The translations under genes were made by a program, and so were the position numbers. Positions 18,941-37,539 of a DNA stretch of 64,000 nucleotides are shown one piece after another. Location: the NCBI GenBank assembly GCA_021819245.1, contig JAKARI010000006.1:1-64000 (forward strand), written 5' to 3'. Each line of letters begins with the position of its first letter. The first letter of the stretch is position 1. Below the pieces are notes generated by a model that saw only the letters and a list, made by a program, of their open reading frames with translations, did not search any database and was not told where the DNA came from. Source of the stretch: Pseudomonadota bacterium (lineage in GTDB: Bacteria > Pseudomonadota > Gammaproteobacteria > Acidiferrobacterales > Acidiferrobacteraceae).

Positions 18941-20160
18941 GGCAAGAGGGGCATCCGGGGCGCGAGACCGTTCAGGGCCTGGCGGTATTAGGGGCCACTG
19001 GCTCCATAGGGGTCAGTACCCTAAAGGTCGTGGCGCTGCACCCGGAGCGTTTCCGGGTCGTGGCCTTGAGCGCCTACGGGCGTGCCGAGGAGCTGCGGGC
19101 CTTGTGCGAGACATGGCGCCCGGCGCTCGCGGCCATCCACACGCCGGAGGCGGCGCGCCAGATCGCGCAGTCGCTGGCCGATGGTCATACCGAAGTGCTG
19201 TCGGGACCCGCCGCGCTCGAGCGGCTGGTCTGCGATCCGCGCGTGACCACCGTGGTGTGCGGTATCGTCGGGGCTGCGGGCCTCAAGTCGGCATGGGCGG
19301 CGGTGGCCGCTGGCAAGCGCGTGTTGTTTGCCAACAAGGAACCGCTGGTCATGTCCGGCCATCTGCTGATGGCCCTGGCGCGGCGCAGTGGCGCGCAACT
19401 CCTGCCGCTCGATAGCGAGCATAATGCGGTTTTTCAATGCCTGCCCCAGGCGCGCGCAGGGTTGGGTACGGCCGGGGTGCGGCGCATCGTGCTCACCTGT
19501 TCAGGGGGCCCGTTTCGTACGACGCCGGCTAGCGAGTTCGCCACCATAACCCCCGAGCAGGCCTGCGCCCATCCACGCTGGAGCATGGGCCGCAAGATCT
19601 CGGTGGATTCGGCCACCCTGATGAATAAGGGCCTGGAGCTGATCGAGGCCTGCCGGTTGTTCGAGGCCACACCTGATCAGGTCGATGTCGTCATTCATCC
19701 GCAAAGCATCATTCATTCGCTGGTGGAATATGTCGATGGCTCCACGCTCGCGCAGCTTGGCAATCCTGACATGCGTACCCCCATTGCCCATGCCCTGGCA
19801 TTTCCCGATCGTATCGAGGCCGGGGTCGCGCGCCTCGATCTATCGGCTGTGGGCCGGCTGGACTTCGAGGCCCCGGACGAGGATCGTTTCCCGTGCCTTC
19901 GGCTTGCACGCGAGGCCGCGGTATCCGGCGCCAGTGCCCCCACGGTTTTGAACGCCGCCAACGAGGTCGCAGTCGAGGCCTTCCTCGCGCGAAATCTGCC
20001 GTTCGCCGCCATTCCCCATGTCATAGAATCGGTCCTCGAGGCGCGGGCCGTGGTGCCGGCCGAGAGTATCGAGGCCATACTGGAAGAGGATCGCTTGGCT
20101 CGAGAGTGTGCGCGCCGGATCATCGACGGGTATCGCGCAAAGGGGGTTTCGGCGTGTTGA
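18937..20160 (+). CDS. dxr: 1-deoxy-D-xylulose 5-phosphate reductoisomerase
   Basis: 407 residues from ATG 18937, overlapping the cdsA stop (ATGA). Second step of the MEP isoprenoid pathway, feeding UppS. NADPH-binding [10 protein letters not shown] near the N-terminus, [11 protein letters not shown], the metal and substrate motif [20 protein letters not shown] and [14 protein letters not shown] all match the family. Confidence 0.97.
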   Translation: MRQEGHPGRETVQGLAVLGATGSIGVSTLKVVALHPERFRVVALSAYGRAEELRALCETWRPALAAIHTPEAARQIAQSLADGHTEVLSGPAALERLVCDPRVTTVVCGIVGAAGLKSAWAAVAAGKRVLFANKEPLVMSGHLLMALARRSGAQLLPLDSEHNAVFQCLPQARAGLGTAGVRRIVLTCSGGPFRTTPASEFATITPEQACAHPRWSMGRKISVDSATLMNKGLELIEACRLFEATPDQVDVVIHPQSIIHSLVEYVDGSTLAQLGNPDMRTPIAHALAFPDRIEAGVARLDLSAVGRLDFEAPDEDRFPCLRLAREAAVSGASAPTVLNAANEVAVEAFLARNLPFAAIPHVIESVLEARAVVPAESIEAILEEDRLARECARRIIDGYRAKGVSAC

Positions 20161-21521
20161 CGGAAATCGGCTATAGCCTGCTTGGTTTCGTGCTCGCCAT
20201 TGGCATCCTGATTGTGGTGCATGAGTTCGGGCACTTCATCGTGGCACGCAGCCTCGGGGTCAAGGTACTGCGGTTTTCCGTGGGGTTCGGCAAGCCGATC
20301 TTTCTGCGCCGCGCGGGCGCCGATGCCACGGAATACGTGCTGGCGGCGGTGCCGCTGGGCGGCTATGTGAAGATGCTAGACGAGAATGAAGGGGAGGTGG
20401 CGCCGGCCGAGCTCCACCGGGCATTCAATCGTCAGCCCTTATGGAAGCGGACCGCCATCGTGCTGGCCGGCCCCGGATTCAATTTCTTGTTTGCGATCCT
20501 GGCCTACTGGGTCGTATTCGTCACTGGTGTCCCCGGTCTCAAGCCCATCATCGGCAAGGTCGTACCGCATTCGCCGGCACAGGCGGCCGGTCTGCGCGCA
20601 GGCGATCTGATCACGCGTATCAATGGCCGGCGTGTGCAGAGCTTCGGACAGGATCGGTTATATCTCTTTCAGGAGGCCCTGGAACACGCCAAGGTGCGCG
20701 TGCAGGTGCTCACCAAAAGCGGTCATAAGCGTCTCTTGATCCTCAATCTGCACAATGTTCATGCGCGTGAGCTTGGCGCGGGTCACCTGGGCGCGGCGCT
20801 CGGGATCAGCGGTTGGCAGCCCAAGCTTGTACCGCGCATCGCCGAGGTCGAGGCGCATACACCGGCTGCTCGCGGGGGATTGCGGGTGGGGGACCTCATT
20901 ACACGCATCGGCGCGCAGACGATTACCAATTGGGCGGAGGTTGCGCGTATCGTGCGCGCCCACCCCCTTAAGCCCTTGCGATTTGATGTGCGTCATCATG
21001 GGCATGTGCGGCAATTGATCATCACGCCGAAAGCCGTTAAGGTGGGCCCTAAGCGCATAGGCCAGATTGGTGCGGGGATCCGTGTTCCCACGTTACCGCC
21101 GGGCCTGCAGGTTGTGGTGCGATTGGGTCCGTTGGCAGCATTCAAGACCGCCTTGGATGATACGTGGCTCATGACGCGCCTGACCGTCGAGATGCTAGGC
21201 AAGATGTTGATGTTGGAGGTCTCGCCGAAGGGTATCAGCGGTCCTATCACGATCGCGCAGTACGCGGGCTATTCGGTACAGGTGGGTTTCACAAGCTTCC
21301 TGATGTTTCTCGGGGTCGTCAGCATCAGTCTCGGGGTCCTGAACCTGATGCCGGTGCCCATCCTTGATGGGGGGCATGTGTTGTTCTATGTGATCGAGTG
21401 GGTCAAGGGAGGACCCATCTCCGAGAAGGTGGTTGGGTGGGGACAACGGGTCGGCGTGACCTTATTGTTGGGGCTCATGGTGCTCGCCTTCTATAACGAC
21501 ATTACACGCATTCTGGGATAA
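20154..21521 (+). CDS. rseP: Site-2 intramembrane metalloprotease RseP
   Basis: 455 residues from GTG 20154 (TTG 20157 also possible), overlapping dxr. Membrane zinc protease that releases sigma-E by cutting RseA. HEFGHF is in the first helix (about 22-27), [10 protein letters not shown] in the second, two PDZ domains (about 125-205 and 215-290), and the C-terminal [13 protein letters not shown] provides the third zinc ligand. Its position before bamA matches its role in sensing outer-membrane protein stress. Confidence 0.96.
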   Translation: MLTEIGYSLLGFVLAIGILIVVHEFGHFIVARSLGVKVLRFSVGFGKPIFLRRAGADATEYVLAAVPLGGYVKMLDENEGEVAPAELHRAFNRQPLWKRTAIVLAGPGFNFLFAILAYWVVFVTGVPGLKPIIGKVVPHSPAQAAGLRAGDLITRINGRRVQSFGQDRLYLFQEALEHAKVRVQVLTKSGHKRLLILNLHNVHARELGAGHLGAALGISGWQPKLVPRIAEVEAHTPAARGGLRVGDLITRIGAQTITNWAEVARIVRAHPLKPLRFDVRHHGHVRQLIITPKAVKVGPKRIGQIGAGIRVPTLPPGLQVVVRLGPLAAFKTALDDTWLMTRLTVEMLGKMLMLEVSPKGISGPITIAQYAGYSVQVGFTSFLMFLGVVSISLGVLNLMPVPILDGGHVLFYVIEWVKGGPISEKVVGWGQRVGVTLLLGLMVLAFYNDITRILG

Positions 21522-21543
21522 GAAAAGAGGCGGGCTTCACGCA

Positions 21544-23835
21544 ATGAATAAATGGTTGACGGCGCTCTGTCTGACGGGCGCGCTCATGGGAGAGGCCCAG
21601 GCTGCTCCCTTTGTGATCTCTCATATCGAAGTCACGGGCCTAAAGCGTATTTCGCTCGCCACGGTCATGACCTATCTCCCGTTACGGGTCGGTGAGACGC
21701 TGACTGGCTCGCGTGCCGAACGCGCCATTCAGACCCTGTTTAAAACCGGGTTCTTTCGCGATGTGAAGCTCATGGAGCAGGGTGATACGCTGATCGTGGC
21801 GGTGAGCGAGCGCCCGGCGATCGCGCGCATTACGATTACCGGGACGCATGTCATAAAACCCAAGAAGCTGCTGAAATCCCTGGCGGAGATGGGATTTGCA
21901 AAGGGGCGCGTGTTCAACCGCGCGTTGCTGCGCGAGACCAAGGAGGCGCTGCGGCGCCAGTACTTCAATCGCGGATATTACGCGGTGCGCGTGGTGACAG
22001 CCGTCAAGCCATTGCCGCGCGACCGGGTGGCTGTGAGTATCGGGGTGACCGAGGGCAAGATCGCGCGCATCAAGCAGATCACCATCGTCGGCAACCATCG
22101 ATTCAAGGAGGGCCGCCTCCTCGGCCGCTTCAAGCTCGGCCCCCCGAATCTGTTTAGCTTTTTCACCGGTAATGACCACTACTCGCGCCAGAAGCTCGAG
22201 GCTGACCTCGAGAACCTGCAGAATTTCTATCTAAACCGCGGATATCTGCGATTTCGGCTGCTGTCGACAGTCGTTGCCATCACGCCCGACAAAGACTGGA
22301 TTTATGTGACCGAGAATGTGCGCGAGGGCCATGTCTACCGCATCTCGCACTTGAGTTTCGCCGGGCATGAGGTGCTGGCACCCGCCATGCTCGCGCACCT
22401 CATGCGCATAAAGGCAGGCCAGGTCTTTTCGCGCGAGCGGATCGTCAAAGGTACGCACCGCATTACCACCAAGCTTGGCAACCGCGGCTATGCGTTCGCG
22501 AATGTGCGCGTGGTACCGAAGGTGAACCGCAAGGATCACACCATTGCGCTGACGTTTTTCGTGAAACCTGGCCAACGGGTGTATGTCCGCGAGATCCGAT
22601 TCTTTGGAAACACCGTTACGCAAGATGCGGTATTGCGCCGGGCCATGCGCCAATACGAGGGCGCATGGTTTTCCGCAAAGCGCATCAAGCAATCGGTGAC
22701 GATGATAAGGCGGCTTGGGTTTTTCACAGACGTGCGCGTCACCACACCGCCGGTCTCCGGGCATCCCAATGAGGTGGACGTCGATGTGCATGTCAAGGAG
22801 CGCCCCACCGGGAGCATCACCGCGGGTCTCGGGTATTCCGACCTCTACGGCATTTTTATCAACGGGTCTGTGACCTACCAGGATGTCCTCGGCACCGGCA
22901 GGCAGGTCTCGGTGACGGCCGATACGTCGGTGGCCTATAAAGATATCAACCTGACCTACGTCAATCCGTATTACACCAGTTCCGGAATCAGCCGCGGGTT
23001 CAATATCTACGACAGCTCGTTTAACGCCGCGGCCGCCTATACCGCCGCCTATAACGAGAGCACGGTCGGGGCGGGGGTATTCTATGGGATCCCGATCGGC
23101 GTCAATCGCGCCATCAATATCGGGCTTGCGGTCGAGCGGGTCAATATCGGCGTCAACTCGACCAGTGCCTATGTGGCGCAGCAGTTTGTGGCCAATCACG
23201 GGTCGATCAACGATATCATCAAGGCGACGTTCGGCTGGTCACGCAATACCTTGAACAACGCCATCTTCCCCACGAGCGGGACCTACCAGCAGCTGAGCGG
23301 GGAGATCGGCCTGCCGGGCGGTAGCCTCGAGTATTACCGCATGTCGTATCTGGCGAGTGTGTTTTTCCCGTTCGGGCGCCAATACAGCCTGAAGCTGAGC
23401 AACGAATGGAGTTACGGAAACGGCTACGGGAATACGCATAGCCTGCCGTTTTTCAAGAACTTTTATGCTGGTGGCGCCCAATCCGTGCGGGGCTATCAAA
23501 ACGAATCCCTGGGTCCGCGCGACATCCTGCCGCCCTACGATCCGATCGGCGGCAACAAGCGCGTGCTGGCGAGCGCGGAGTTCTTTTTCCCGGTGCCCGG
23601 CACGAGTCCGCACAACCGCTCCATGCGCCTGTCGACGTTCATAGATGCCGGTCAGGTGTACGGCCCGGGCCAGCGCATCGATTTCAGCCAGATCCGCACC
23701 TCATTTGGCATAGCTTTCGACTGGTTCTCGCCGATTGCGCCGCTTAGCATTAGTATTGCCCGGCCGCTCAACGCCCAACCGGGCGACCAGACCCGCGCTG
23801 TCCAGTTTACCTTGGGCACGCTCTTTATGTATTAG
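21544..23835 (+). CDS. bamA: Outer membrane protein assembly factor BamA
   Basis: 763 residues. A signal peptide (about 1-21, ending AQA) is followed by five POTRA repeats (about 22-420) and a 16-strand Omp85 barrel. The conserved lid motif appears as SVRGYQNESLGPRD. The protein ends in FTLGTLFMY, with a terminal aromatic residue as expected for barrels. Catalyses insertion of outer-membrane proteins. The usual downstream chaperone gene skp is missing; lpxD follows after 79 bases. Confidence 0.97.
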   Translation: MNKWLTALCLTGALMGEAQAAPFVISHIEVTGLKRISLATVMTYLPLRVGETLTGSRAERAIQTLFKTGFFRDVKLMEQGDTLIVAVSERPAIARITITGTHVIKPKKLLKSLAEMGFAKGRVFNRALLRETKEALRRQYFNRGYYAVRVVTAVKPLPRDRVAVSIGVTEGKIARIKQITIVGNHRFKEGRLLGRFKLGPPNLFSFFTGNDHYSRQKLEADLENLQNFYLNRGYLRFRLLSTVVAITPDKDWIYVTENVREGHVYRISHLSFAGHEVLAPAMLAHLMRIKAGQVFSRERIVKGTHRITTKLGNRGYAFANVRVVPKVNRKDHTIALTFFVKPGQRVYVREIRFFGNTVTQDAVLRRAMRQYEGAWFSAKRIKQSVTMIRRLGFFTDVRVTTPPVSGHPNEVDVDVHVKERPTGSITAGLGYSDLYGIFINGSVTYQDVLGTGRQVSVTADTSVAYKDINLTYVNPYYTSSGISRGFNIYDSSFNAAAAYTAAYNESTVGAGVFYGIPIGVNRAINIGLAVERVNIGVNSTSAYVAQQFVANHGSINDIIKATFGWSRNTLNNAIFPTSGTYQQLSGEIGLPGGSLEYYRMSYLASVFFPFGRQYSLKLSNEWSYGNGYGNTHSLPFFKNFYAGGAQSVRGYQNESLGPRDILPPYDPIGGNKRVLASAEFFFPVPGTSPHNRSMRLSTFIDAGQVYGPGQRIDFSQIRTSFGIAFDWFSPIAPLSISIARPLNAQPGDQTRAVQFTLGTLFMY

Positions 23836-23914
23836 ATGCACTAGCGGGAAGCGGCGCCGGTGACTAGGCTTCGAAACGGGAAGGCGGGCGGAGGCGGGCG
23901 CGACCCGGGCAGAC

Positions 23915-24955
23915 ATGGCGTATACATTACGGGAATTGGCGGACGCGGTTGGGGCGACGTTGCGCGGGAAGGGGGAGGCCGAGATCGACGCCGTGGCGCC
24001 GCTCGATCGTGCCGGTCCCCGGCACGTGGCCTATTGCGCGCAGGCGCGCTATCGCGGGTTGATTGCGAAAAGCCAGGCCGGCGCCCTGATTCTCCACCCC
24101 GATGACGGCGATGTGTTCCCGGGGAATCGGCTTTTGTGCGATGATCCGCGGGGCGCCTTCGCGCGTATCGCCCGCCTGCTTCATCCCCCGGGGGCCATTG
24201 AGCCGGGCCGCCATCCAAGCGCCGTCATTCACGAAAGCGCCGACGTGGCCGATAGTGCGAGCGTCGGGCCGCACGCGGTGATCGAGGCGCATGCGCGTGT
24301 CGGACATCGGGTATTCATCGGCCCGGGGGCGGTCGTGGGCGAGGGTTGTGTCGTGGGGGCGGGCACGCGTATAGAGGCGCGTGCCGTGATCATGCGCGAT
24401 TGCGTGATAGGCGAGCGCTGCGTGATATCGCCGGGTGCCGTGATAGGCGGCGAGGGGTTTGGGTATGCCCGTGATGCGCAGGGGCGCTGGCTCAAGGTGC
24501 CGCAACTCGGGCGCGTGGTCATAGGCAACGATGTCGATATCGGGGCCAATACGACGATAGACCGCGGGGCATTGGGAGATACCGTGATCGCAGATGGCGT
24601 AAAGCTCGATAACCTGATTCAGATCGCTCATAACGTGCAAGTGGGTGAACATACGGCGATGGCCGGGTGTGTGGGCGTCGCCGGGAGCGCGGTCATCGGC
24701 AAGCGTTGCCTCATAGCGGGGGGGGCGGGAATCATGGGACATATCACCGTCGGGGACGACGTCGAGGTGACGGCCATGTCCTTTCTTAAGAGTTCGGTGA
24801 CAGGTCCAGGGCGGTACTCTTCGAGCCTGCCCGCGGCCGATGCCGATCTGTGGGCGCGCAATCTGGGGCGTTTTCGCCACCTGGATGAATTGGCACGGCG
24901 CCTGCGCCGTGTCGAGCACATGATAAAGCAGATCTTGTCAGGGGGAAGACATTGA
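23915..24955 (+). CDS. lpxD: UDP-3-O-(3-hydroxyacyl)glucosamine N-acyltransferase
   Basis: 346 residues. Third step of lipid A synthesis. An N-terminal uridine-binding domain (about 1-100) is followed by a long left-handed beta-helix of hexapeptide repeats (about 105-290) containing the catalytic His in LIQIAHNVQVG, and a C-terminal helix ending HMIKQI. Overlaps fabZ by four bases. Confidence 0.97.
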   Translation: MAYTLRELADAVGATLRGKGEAEIDAVAPLDRAGPRHVAYCAQARYRGLIAKSQAGALILHPDDGDVFPGNRLLCDDPRGAFARIARLLHPPGAIEPGRHPSAVIHESADVADSASVGPHAVIEAHARVGHRVFIGPGAVVGEGCVVGAGTRIEARAVIMRDCVIGERCVISPGAVIGGEGFGYARDAQGRWLKVPQLGRVVIGNDVDIGANTTIDRGALGDTVIADGVKLDNLIQIAHNVQVGEHTAMAGCVGVAGSAVIGKRCLIAGGAGIMGHITVGDDVEVTAMSFLKSSVTGPGRYSSSLPAADADLWARNLGRFRHLDELARRLRRVEHMIKQILSGGRH

Positions 24956-25398
24956 ATACGTTTGACATTCAAGAGGTGTTGAAGCACCTCCCGCACCGCT
25001 ACCCCTTTCTCTTGGTCGACCGGGTACTGCACTGTGTCCCCAACGAGTCGCTGGTAGCCATCAAGAACGTCACGATCAACGAGCCGTTCTTTCAGGGGCA
25101 TTTTCCCGAGTATCCGGTCATGCCGGGCGTGATGGTGATCGAGGCCATGGCCCAGGCCTGCGCCATTTTATCATTTAGGACGCTCGGCAAGCTGCCGGCC
25201 GATGGCGGCATCTACCTGTTTGTGGGAATCGACAAGGCGCGCTTCAAGCGACAAGTGGGGCCGGGCGACCAGCTGCGGCTTGATGTCAAGCTTACGCGCA
25301 AGATGCAGAGCATATGGCGTTTCGAGGCAACGGCTACGGTGGATGAGGCCGTATGCTCGACGGCCGAGCTCATGTGCACCTATAAGGAGATGGCATGA
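24952..25398 (+). CDS. fabZ: 3-hydroxyacyl-[acyl-carrier-protein] dehydratase FabZ
   Basis: 148 residues, start TTG 24952 overlapping the lpxD stop. Hot-dog dehydratase of fatty-acid elongation that competes with LpxA for hydroxyacyl-ACP. LPHRYPFLLVDRV and FFQGHFPEYPVMPGV contain the catalytic His and the region of the catalytic Glu. Between lpxD and lpxA as usual, overlapping lpxA by four bases. Confidence 0.97.
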   Translation: MNTFDIQEVLKHLPHRYPFLLVDRVLHCVPNESLVAIKNVTINEPFFQGHFPEYPVMPGVMVIEAMAQACAILSFRTLGKLPADGGIYLFVGIDKARFKRQVGPGDQLRLDVKLTRKMQSIWRFEATATVDEAVCSTAELMCTYKEMA

Positions 25399-26165
25399 TT
25401 CACCCGCACGCTCTCGTTGATCCGCGGGCGGAGATCGGCGCCGGTGTCGAGATCGGGCCGTTTACCGTCATTGGACCCGAGGTAGTGATCGGAGCGGGGA
25501 CGTGGATAGGGCCGCATGTCGTGATTCAGGGGCCGACGAGGATAGGCTGTGACAACAAGATCTTTCAATTCGCCTCGCTCGGGGAGGTGCCGCAGGACCT
25601 GAAGTACCGCGGCGAGCGCACAACCCTTGAGATCGGCGATCGCAACGTGTTTCGGGAGTTTTGTACGGTCAATCGTGGCACGGGCGGCGGCGGCGGCGTC
25701 ACGAGCATCGGCCACGACAATTTGTTCATGGCCTATGTGCATATCGCCCACGACTGCCGGATTGCCGATCATACGGTATTTGCCAATTGCGCAAGCCTTG
25801 CCGGGCATGTGTATGTCGGGAGCCATGCGGTGCTGGGTGGATTTACCGGCATCCACCAGTTTTGCCGGGTCGGGGATCATTGCATGACCGGGGCCGCCAC
25901 CGTGGCGGTCCAGGACATCCCGCCCTATGTGCTCACGGCCGGCAATTCGGCGCGCCCCTATGGAATCAACGTGACCGGCCTAAAGCGCAGGGGCTTTCCC
26001 GCGGAGCGCATCCATGCCTTGAAAAAGGCCTACAAGATCATTTACAAATCGGGGCTAAGGCTCGATGAGGCGATTGCCAGGATCGAGGAGCTGGCGCCCG
26101 AGTACCCGGATCTTGATGTCATGGTGCGCTTCCTTAAGATCGAGGGCCGGGGCATCATCCGATAA
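25395..26165 (+). CDS. lpxA: UDP-N-acetylglucosamine O-acyltransferase
   Basis: 256 residues. First acylation of lipid A synthesis. A left-handed beta-helix of hexapeptide repeats (about 1-185) is followed by a helical C-terminal domain. The catalytic His region (NLFMAYVHIAHDCR) and FTGIHQFCRVG are present. Shares one base with lpxB (TAATG). Confidence 0.97.
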   Translation: MIHPHALVDPRAEIGAGVEIGPFTVIGPEVVIGAGTWIGPHVVIQGPTRIGCDNKIFQFASLGEVPQDLKYRGERTTLEIGDRNVFREFCTVNRGTGGGGGVTSIGHDNLFMAYVHIAHDCRIADHTVFANCASLAGHVYVGSHAVLGGFTGIHQFCRVGDHCMTGAATVAVQDIPPYVLTAGNSARPYGINVTGLKRRGFPAERIHALKKAYKIIYKSGLRLDEAIARIEELAPEYPDLDVMVRFLKIEGRGIIR

Positions 26166-27337
26166 TGGTCCTGCGCGTGGGCATTGTGGCCGGCGAGGCG
26201 TCGGGCGATATGCTCGGCGCGGGGCTCATGAGGGCGATGAAGGCGGCCACGCCCTGCGTTTTTGAGGGCATATGCGGGCCGGCGATGATCGCTCAAGGGG
26301 GCGTGAGCCAGTTTCCCATGGAGGCTTTATCGGTCATGGGTATCTCGGAGGTAGTCGGCCGCCTGGGGGAACTCATGCGGATCCGCCGCGAACTCATCGC
26401 GTACTTTCGCAAGGTGCGCCCGGATGTCATGATCGGGATCGACGCGCCGGATTTCACCCTGGCGCTCGAACGGGCATTGAAGCGAGACGGCATTCCCGCG
26501 GTGCATTACGTGAGTCCGACCGTGTGGGCGTGGCGGCGCTACCGGGTGCGTACCGTGGCGGCGAGCACCGACCGATTGCTGACGCTGTTTCCCTTCGAGC
26601 CCGGCTATTACGCCGGCAAGGCCGATGCCGTATTCGTGGGCCATCCGCTGGCAGACGCCATAGAGGCAGAGCCTTCCGCGCGCAAGGCGCGCGCTGAATT
26701 GCGCATGGAGGGCGAAGGGCCGGTGATCGCGCTGCTCCCCGGAAGCCGGGTGACTGAACTGCATGCCCATGCCGCGCTGTTCGTAAAGACCGCGCAGCGT
26801 CTGGCGCTCCGTTACCCCGAATGCCGGTTTATCGCGCCGTTTGTCAATCGCGAGACCCTTGCCATCTTCGATGCCGCCCTGACCGAGCATAAGGCCTTCG
26901 ACCTGCCGATCACGCGCATTCACGGCCATGCCCGACTGGCGATGGCCGCCGCCGACGTCGTGCTGGTAGCCTCCGGGACGGCCACCCTGGAGGCCGCCCT
27001 GATCGGGCGCCCCATGGCCGTGGTGTACCGGCTTTCGCCCATGACGTATTGGTTCGCGCGTCTGTTGACGCATACCCGATACGTATCGTTGCCGAACCTG
27101 CTCCTTGGGCGCGGCGTGGTGCCGGAGCTTTTGCAGGATGCGGCGACCGCCGACGGTCTGGTGGGTGTCACAGACGAGCTTTTGCGCAGTCCCGAGCGCC
27201 GGTCGGAGATGATAGAGGCGTTTGCCGAGCTGCGCGAGCAGTTGGGGCGCGGCGCGAATGAGCGCGCGGCATCGGCGGTCCTGGAATTGGTGCGCGCGCG
27301 GTCCAAGACACCGGCGGCCCTGTCATGCGCATCGTAG
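26165..27337 (+). CDS. lpxB: Lipid-A-disaccharide synthase
   Basis: 390 residues. A GT-B fold transferase joining UDP-2,3-diacylglucosamine and lipid [14 protein letters not shown] at the N-terminus, [27 protein letters not shown] and the donor-binding [11 protein letters not shown] are all visible. Overlaps rnhB by 13 bases. Confidence 0.97.
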   Translation: MVLRVGIVAGEASGDMLGAGLMRAMKAATPCVFEGICGPAMIAQGGVSQFPMEALSVMGISEVVGRLGELMRIRRELIAYFRKVRPDVMIGIDAPDFTLALERALKRDGIPAVHYVSPTVWAWRRYRVRTVAASTDRLLTLFPFEPGYYAGKADAVFVGHPLADAIEAEPSARKARAELRMEGEGPVIALLPGSRVTELHAHAALFVKTAQRLALRYPECRFIAPFVNRETLAIFDAALTEHKAFDLPITRIHGHARLAMAAADVVLVASGTATLEAALIGRPMAVVYRLSPMTYWFARLLTHTRYVSLPNLLLGRGVVPELLQDAATADGLVGVTDELLRSPERRSEMIEAFAELREQLGRGANERAASAVLELVRARSKTPAALSCAS

Positions 27338-27894
27338 CGGGCATCGACGAGGTGGGCATGGGCCCGCTCGCCGGGCCGGTGGTGGCGGCAGCCGTGGTTC
27401 TGGGCCCGCGGCATGGGCTTTCCGGCCTTAGGGATTCGAAACAGTTGACGGAACGCGGGCGCGAGCGCTTGGCAGGGGAGATCCGTGCGCGCGCCCAGGC
27501 CTGGGCGCTGGGTCGGGCGGAGGCCGCCGAGGTGGACCGCCTGAATGTCCTGCGGGCGGCCTGGCTTGCCATGCGCCGGGCCGTCGATAACCTCACCTTG
27601 ACCCTGGATCTGGCCCTGGTAGACGGCGTGCATGTGCCGGCCCTGCCGTGCCCGGCGCGTGCCATCGTGCGCGGGGATGCCCGCGTGCCCATGATCTCCG
27701 CGGCATCGATCATAGCCAAGGTCGCGCGCGATGCCGAGATGCGCAATTGGGATGCGGTCTACCCGGAATATGGCTTTGCGGCGCACAAGGGCTATGGGAC
27801 CGCCCGCCATCTCGAGGCCTTGGCGCGTCTGGGCGCATGTCCGTTGCATCGCGTGAGTTTCGCGCCCGTGCGCGATGCGCGCCGCGGGCCCTAA
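27325..27894 (+). CDS. rnhB: Ribonuclease HII
   Basis: 189 residues. Cleaves RNA in RNA-DNA hybrids and at single ribonucleotides. The catalytic [13 protein letters not shown] at the N-terminus holds the Asp-Glu pair, and [13 protein letters not shown] and the late [13 protein letters not shown] follow. Lies between lpxB and dnaE, the canonical order. Confidence 0.96.
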   Translation: MRIVAGIDEVGMGPLAGPVVAAAVVLGPRHGLSGLRDSKQLTERGRERLAGEIRARAQAWALGRAEAAEVDRLNVLRAAWLAMRRAVDNLTLTLDLALVDGVHVPALPCPARAIVRGDARVPMISAASIIAKVARDAEMRNWDAVYPEYGFAAHKGYGTARHLEALARLGACPLHRVSFAPVRDARRGP

Positions 27895-27906
27895 GGGAGG
27901 GCGGGC

Positions 27907-31347
<3,441 letters not shown>

Positions 31348-31350
31348 GGC

Positions 31351-32310
31351 ATGAATCAAAATTACCTCGATTTCGAACAGTCGATAGCCGATCTCGAGGC
31401 CAAGATCGACGCCTTGCGGTTCCTGGATTCGAGTTCGGGCGTCAATATCAACGAGGAGATCGCGCGGCTGCGGGCCAAGAGCCACCGCCTGACCCAGTCG
31501 ATCTTCGCCTCGCTTACAGCCTGGCAGGTATCGCAGCTTGCGCGCCACCCGCAGCGCCCCTATGCCCTCGATTATATTTCACGGATATTCCAGGACTTCG
31601 AGGAGCTGCATGGCGACAGGCTTTTTTCCGATGATCCGGCTATCGTCAGCGGAGTCGCCCGCCTCGAAGGCACGCCGGTGGCGGTCATAGGCCATCAAAA
31701 AGGCCGGGACACACGCGAAAAGGTCCGGCGCAATTTTGGAATGCCGCGGCCGGAGGGTTACCGCAAGGCCCTGCGGGTCATGCGGTTGGCCGAGCGGTTT
31801 CGCATGCCGCTCGTGACCCTGATAGACACCATGGGCGCCTATCCGGGCGTGGGCGCCGAGGAGCGGGGCCAAAGCGAGGCCATAGCCCGCAATCTCTTTG
31901 TGATGGCCGCCCTAAAGACCCCCATTGTAAGCGCGGTCATCGGCGAGGGCGGGTCGGGCGGGGCGCTTGCCATTGGCGTCTGTGACCATATGCTGATGCT
32001 CCAGTATTCGACCTATTCGGTGATCAGCCCCGAAGGTTGCGCATCGATACTCTGGAAGAGCGCCGATAAGGCGACGCTGGCCGCCGAGGCCCTGGGGATC
32101 ACAGCCGAGAGCCTAAAGCGCCTGGGGCTCATTGACGAGATCATAGCCGAGCCGCTCGGCGGCGCTCATCGCGACTATGATGGCGCGGCCAACGGTCTAA
32201 AGGAGGCCCTGCGGCGCGCGGTATCCGATCTTGCGTCGTTGCCCATGGATGATCTGCTCACGCGCCGGAAGCTTCGCCTGCGCCAGTACGGACATTTTGA
32301 AGAACGTTAA
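31351..32310 (+). CDS. accA: Acetyl-CoA carboxylase carboxyltransferase subunit alpha
   Basis: 319 residues, standard. With AccD it transfers the carboxyl group from biotin to acetyl-CoA. [16 protein letters not shown] and [16 protein letters not shown] are diagnostic, and the N-terminal helix [14 protein letters not shown] matches. Begins three bases after dnaE. Confidence 0.97.
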   Translation: MNQNYLDFEQSIADLEAKIDALRFLDSSSGVNINEEIARLRAKSHRLTQSIFASLTAWQVSQLARHPQRPYALDYISRIFQDFEELHGDRLFSDDPAIVSGVARLEGTPVAVIGHQKGRDTREKVRRNFGMPRPEGYRKALRVMRLAERFRMPLVTLIDTMGAYPGVGAEERGQSEAIARNLFVMAALKTPIVSAVIGEGGSGGALAIGVCDHMLMLQYSTYSVISPEGCASILWKSADKATLAAEALGITAESLKRLGLIDEIIAEPLGGAHRDYDGAANGLKEALRRAVSDLASLPMDDLLTRRKLRLRQYGHFEER

Positions 32311-33625
32311 ATTCTCTTCCGAATATGTGGCGCGGGCACTCGGCAGGCTCGGGGTGGACGCATCGGACGAAATTCTCATAGCGGTAAGTGGCGGCACAGA
32401 CTCGCTTGCGCTGCTGCATGCCGTATGCGGTCTTGGATGGAGTTTTGTGCGCGCCGTCCATATCAATCATGGCCTGCAGCCGCAGGCCGGCGCGTGGGGT
32501 AGGCAGGTGTGCGATGCCGCGGCGGCGATGGGCGTGCCGTGCGAGGTCGTGGCGGTGACCGTGGTGCGCACCAAAAGCGGACCGGAGGCTGATGCACGCG
32601 CGGCCCGCTACCGGGCGCTGGCCGCTTATATGCGCCCCCGGGAGGTCGTGATGACGGCGCATCATGCCAACGATCAGGCCGAGACCGTGCTTTTGCGCCT
32701 GATGCGCGGAACGGGACCCGCCGGGCTTTCCGGCATGGCGGCCATCCGCCCGTTTGGGGCCGGACGGCTGGCGCGACCCGTGCTTGACCTGCCCAAGGCC
32801 GCGCTCGTGGCCTACGCGGCCCGGCATGCATTGGCCGCAGTCCAGGACCCCAGCAATGACGATAGGCGGTATGCCCGCAACTATGTCCGGCATGTATTGA
32901 TACCGGCTATCACCGCGCGCTGGCCGCAGGGGCTTTACGCCATAAACCGCGCGGCCCGCCACGCGCGTGCCGATACCGACCTGCTTTCTCAGTATGTGGC
33001 ACGCGATGTGGCGGCGTGTACGGCCCCCGGCGGGGCCTTGCAGCTGCCGGCGCTGCGTGCGCTCGGATCCGCGGTCCAGGGACCGGTTGTGCGCGCGTGG
33101 CTGGCCGGACGGGGAGGACCGCCTATGAGTGAGGCCAAGGTCGCCGAGGTGCTCTCGGCGCTCGCCGTGGTTCCCCGAAGTCGCCGACAAGTGTTACGCT
33201 TGGGACCGGCGGGGGCCTTGCTCCGTTACCGCGACCAGGTGGTCTGGGAGCCAGGGGCCGAGGTGGCCCCTGGGGGCCCTGTGCGTGAGGTCTGGGCGCC
33301 GCCCTTTGCCGATCTGGCATTAGGCGACGGGCGGCGCTTGCGGGCGCTCGCGGGCCTAGGGCAAGGTATCGCGGTCTCGCGCATCGCAGGCGGTCCGCTT
33401 ACGGTGGCGACCCGGACCTTTGGACAAAAGGTCTTTGTGCCCGGCCGGGGTCACCGGGATGTGAAGCGGCTTTTGCAGGAGATGGGTATCGCCCCATGGG
33501 ACAGGCCGCGTGTCATCTTGATATGCGCAGGCGAGGTCTTGATCGCAGTCGCTGACCATTGGGTGTGCGCGCCGTGGCAGGCGCGGCCGGATGAACCGGG
33601 TCTTGTCTTTCATATCGAGTCGTGA
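32297..33625 (+). CDS. tilS: tRNA(Ile)-lysidine synthase
   Basis: About 442 residues. Converts C34 to lysidine in tRNA-Ile(CAU). The PP-loop [32 protein letters not shown] and [12 protein letters not shown] motifs define the N-terminal ATP-pyrophosphatase domain; TilS substrate-binding domains follow. The start is uncertain: TTG 32297 (LKNVKFSS) overlaps accA by 14 bases, but no clear ribosome site is visible. The frame extending further into accA is not credible. Confidence 0.9.
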   Translation: MKNVKFSSEYVARALGRLGVDASDEILIAVSGGTDSLALLHAVCGLGWSFVRAVHINHGLQPQAGAWGRQVCDAAAAMGVPCEVVAVTVVRTKSGPEADARAARYRALAAYMRPREVVMTAHHANDQAETVLLRLMRGTGPAGLSGMAAIRPFGAGRLARPVLDLPKAALVAYAARHALAAVQDPSNDDRRYARNYVRHVLIPAITARWPQGLYAINRAARHARADTDLLSQYVARDVAACTAPGGALQLPALRALGSAVQGPVVRAWLAGRGGPPMSEAKVAEVLSALAVVPRSRRQVLRLGPAGALLRYRDQVVWEPGAEVAPGGPVREVWAPPFADLALGDGRRLRALAGLGQGIAVSRIAGGPLTVATRTFGQKVFVPGRGHRDVKRLLQEMGIAPWDRPRVILICAGEVLIAVADHWVCAPWQARPDEPGLVFHIES

Positions 33626-33674
33626 CGGGCTGATCGAGGAGGTTATGCCAAGTGGGACCAACTGACAGCGGTAA

Positions 33675-36208
<2,534 letters not shown>

Positions 36209-36228
36209 AAACGACAAGGGATTTTTAG

Positions 36229-37524
<1,296 letters not shown>

Positions 37525-37539
37525 GCCGATGGGCCTAAT

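Noticed and set aside
22231-23199. Long minus-strand ORF opposite bamA
   Set aside because: Shadow ORF; bamA itself is fully supported.
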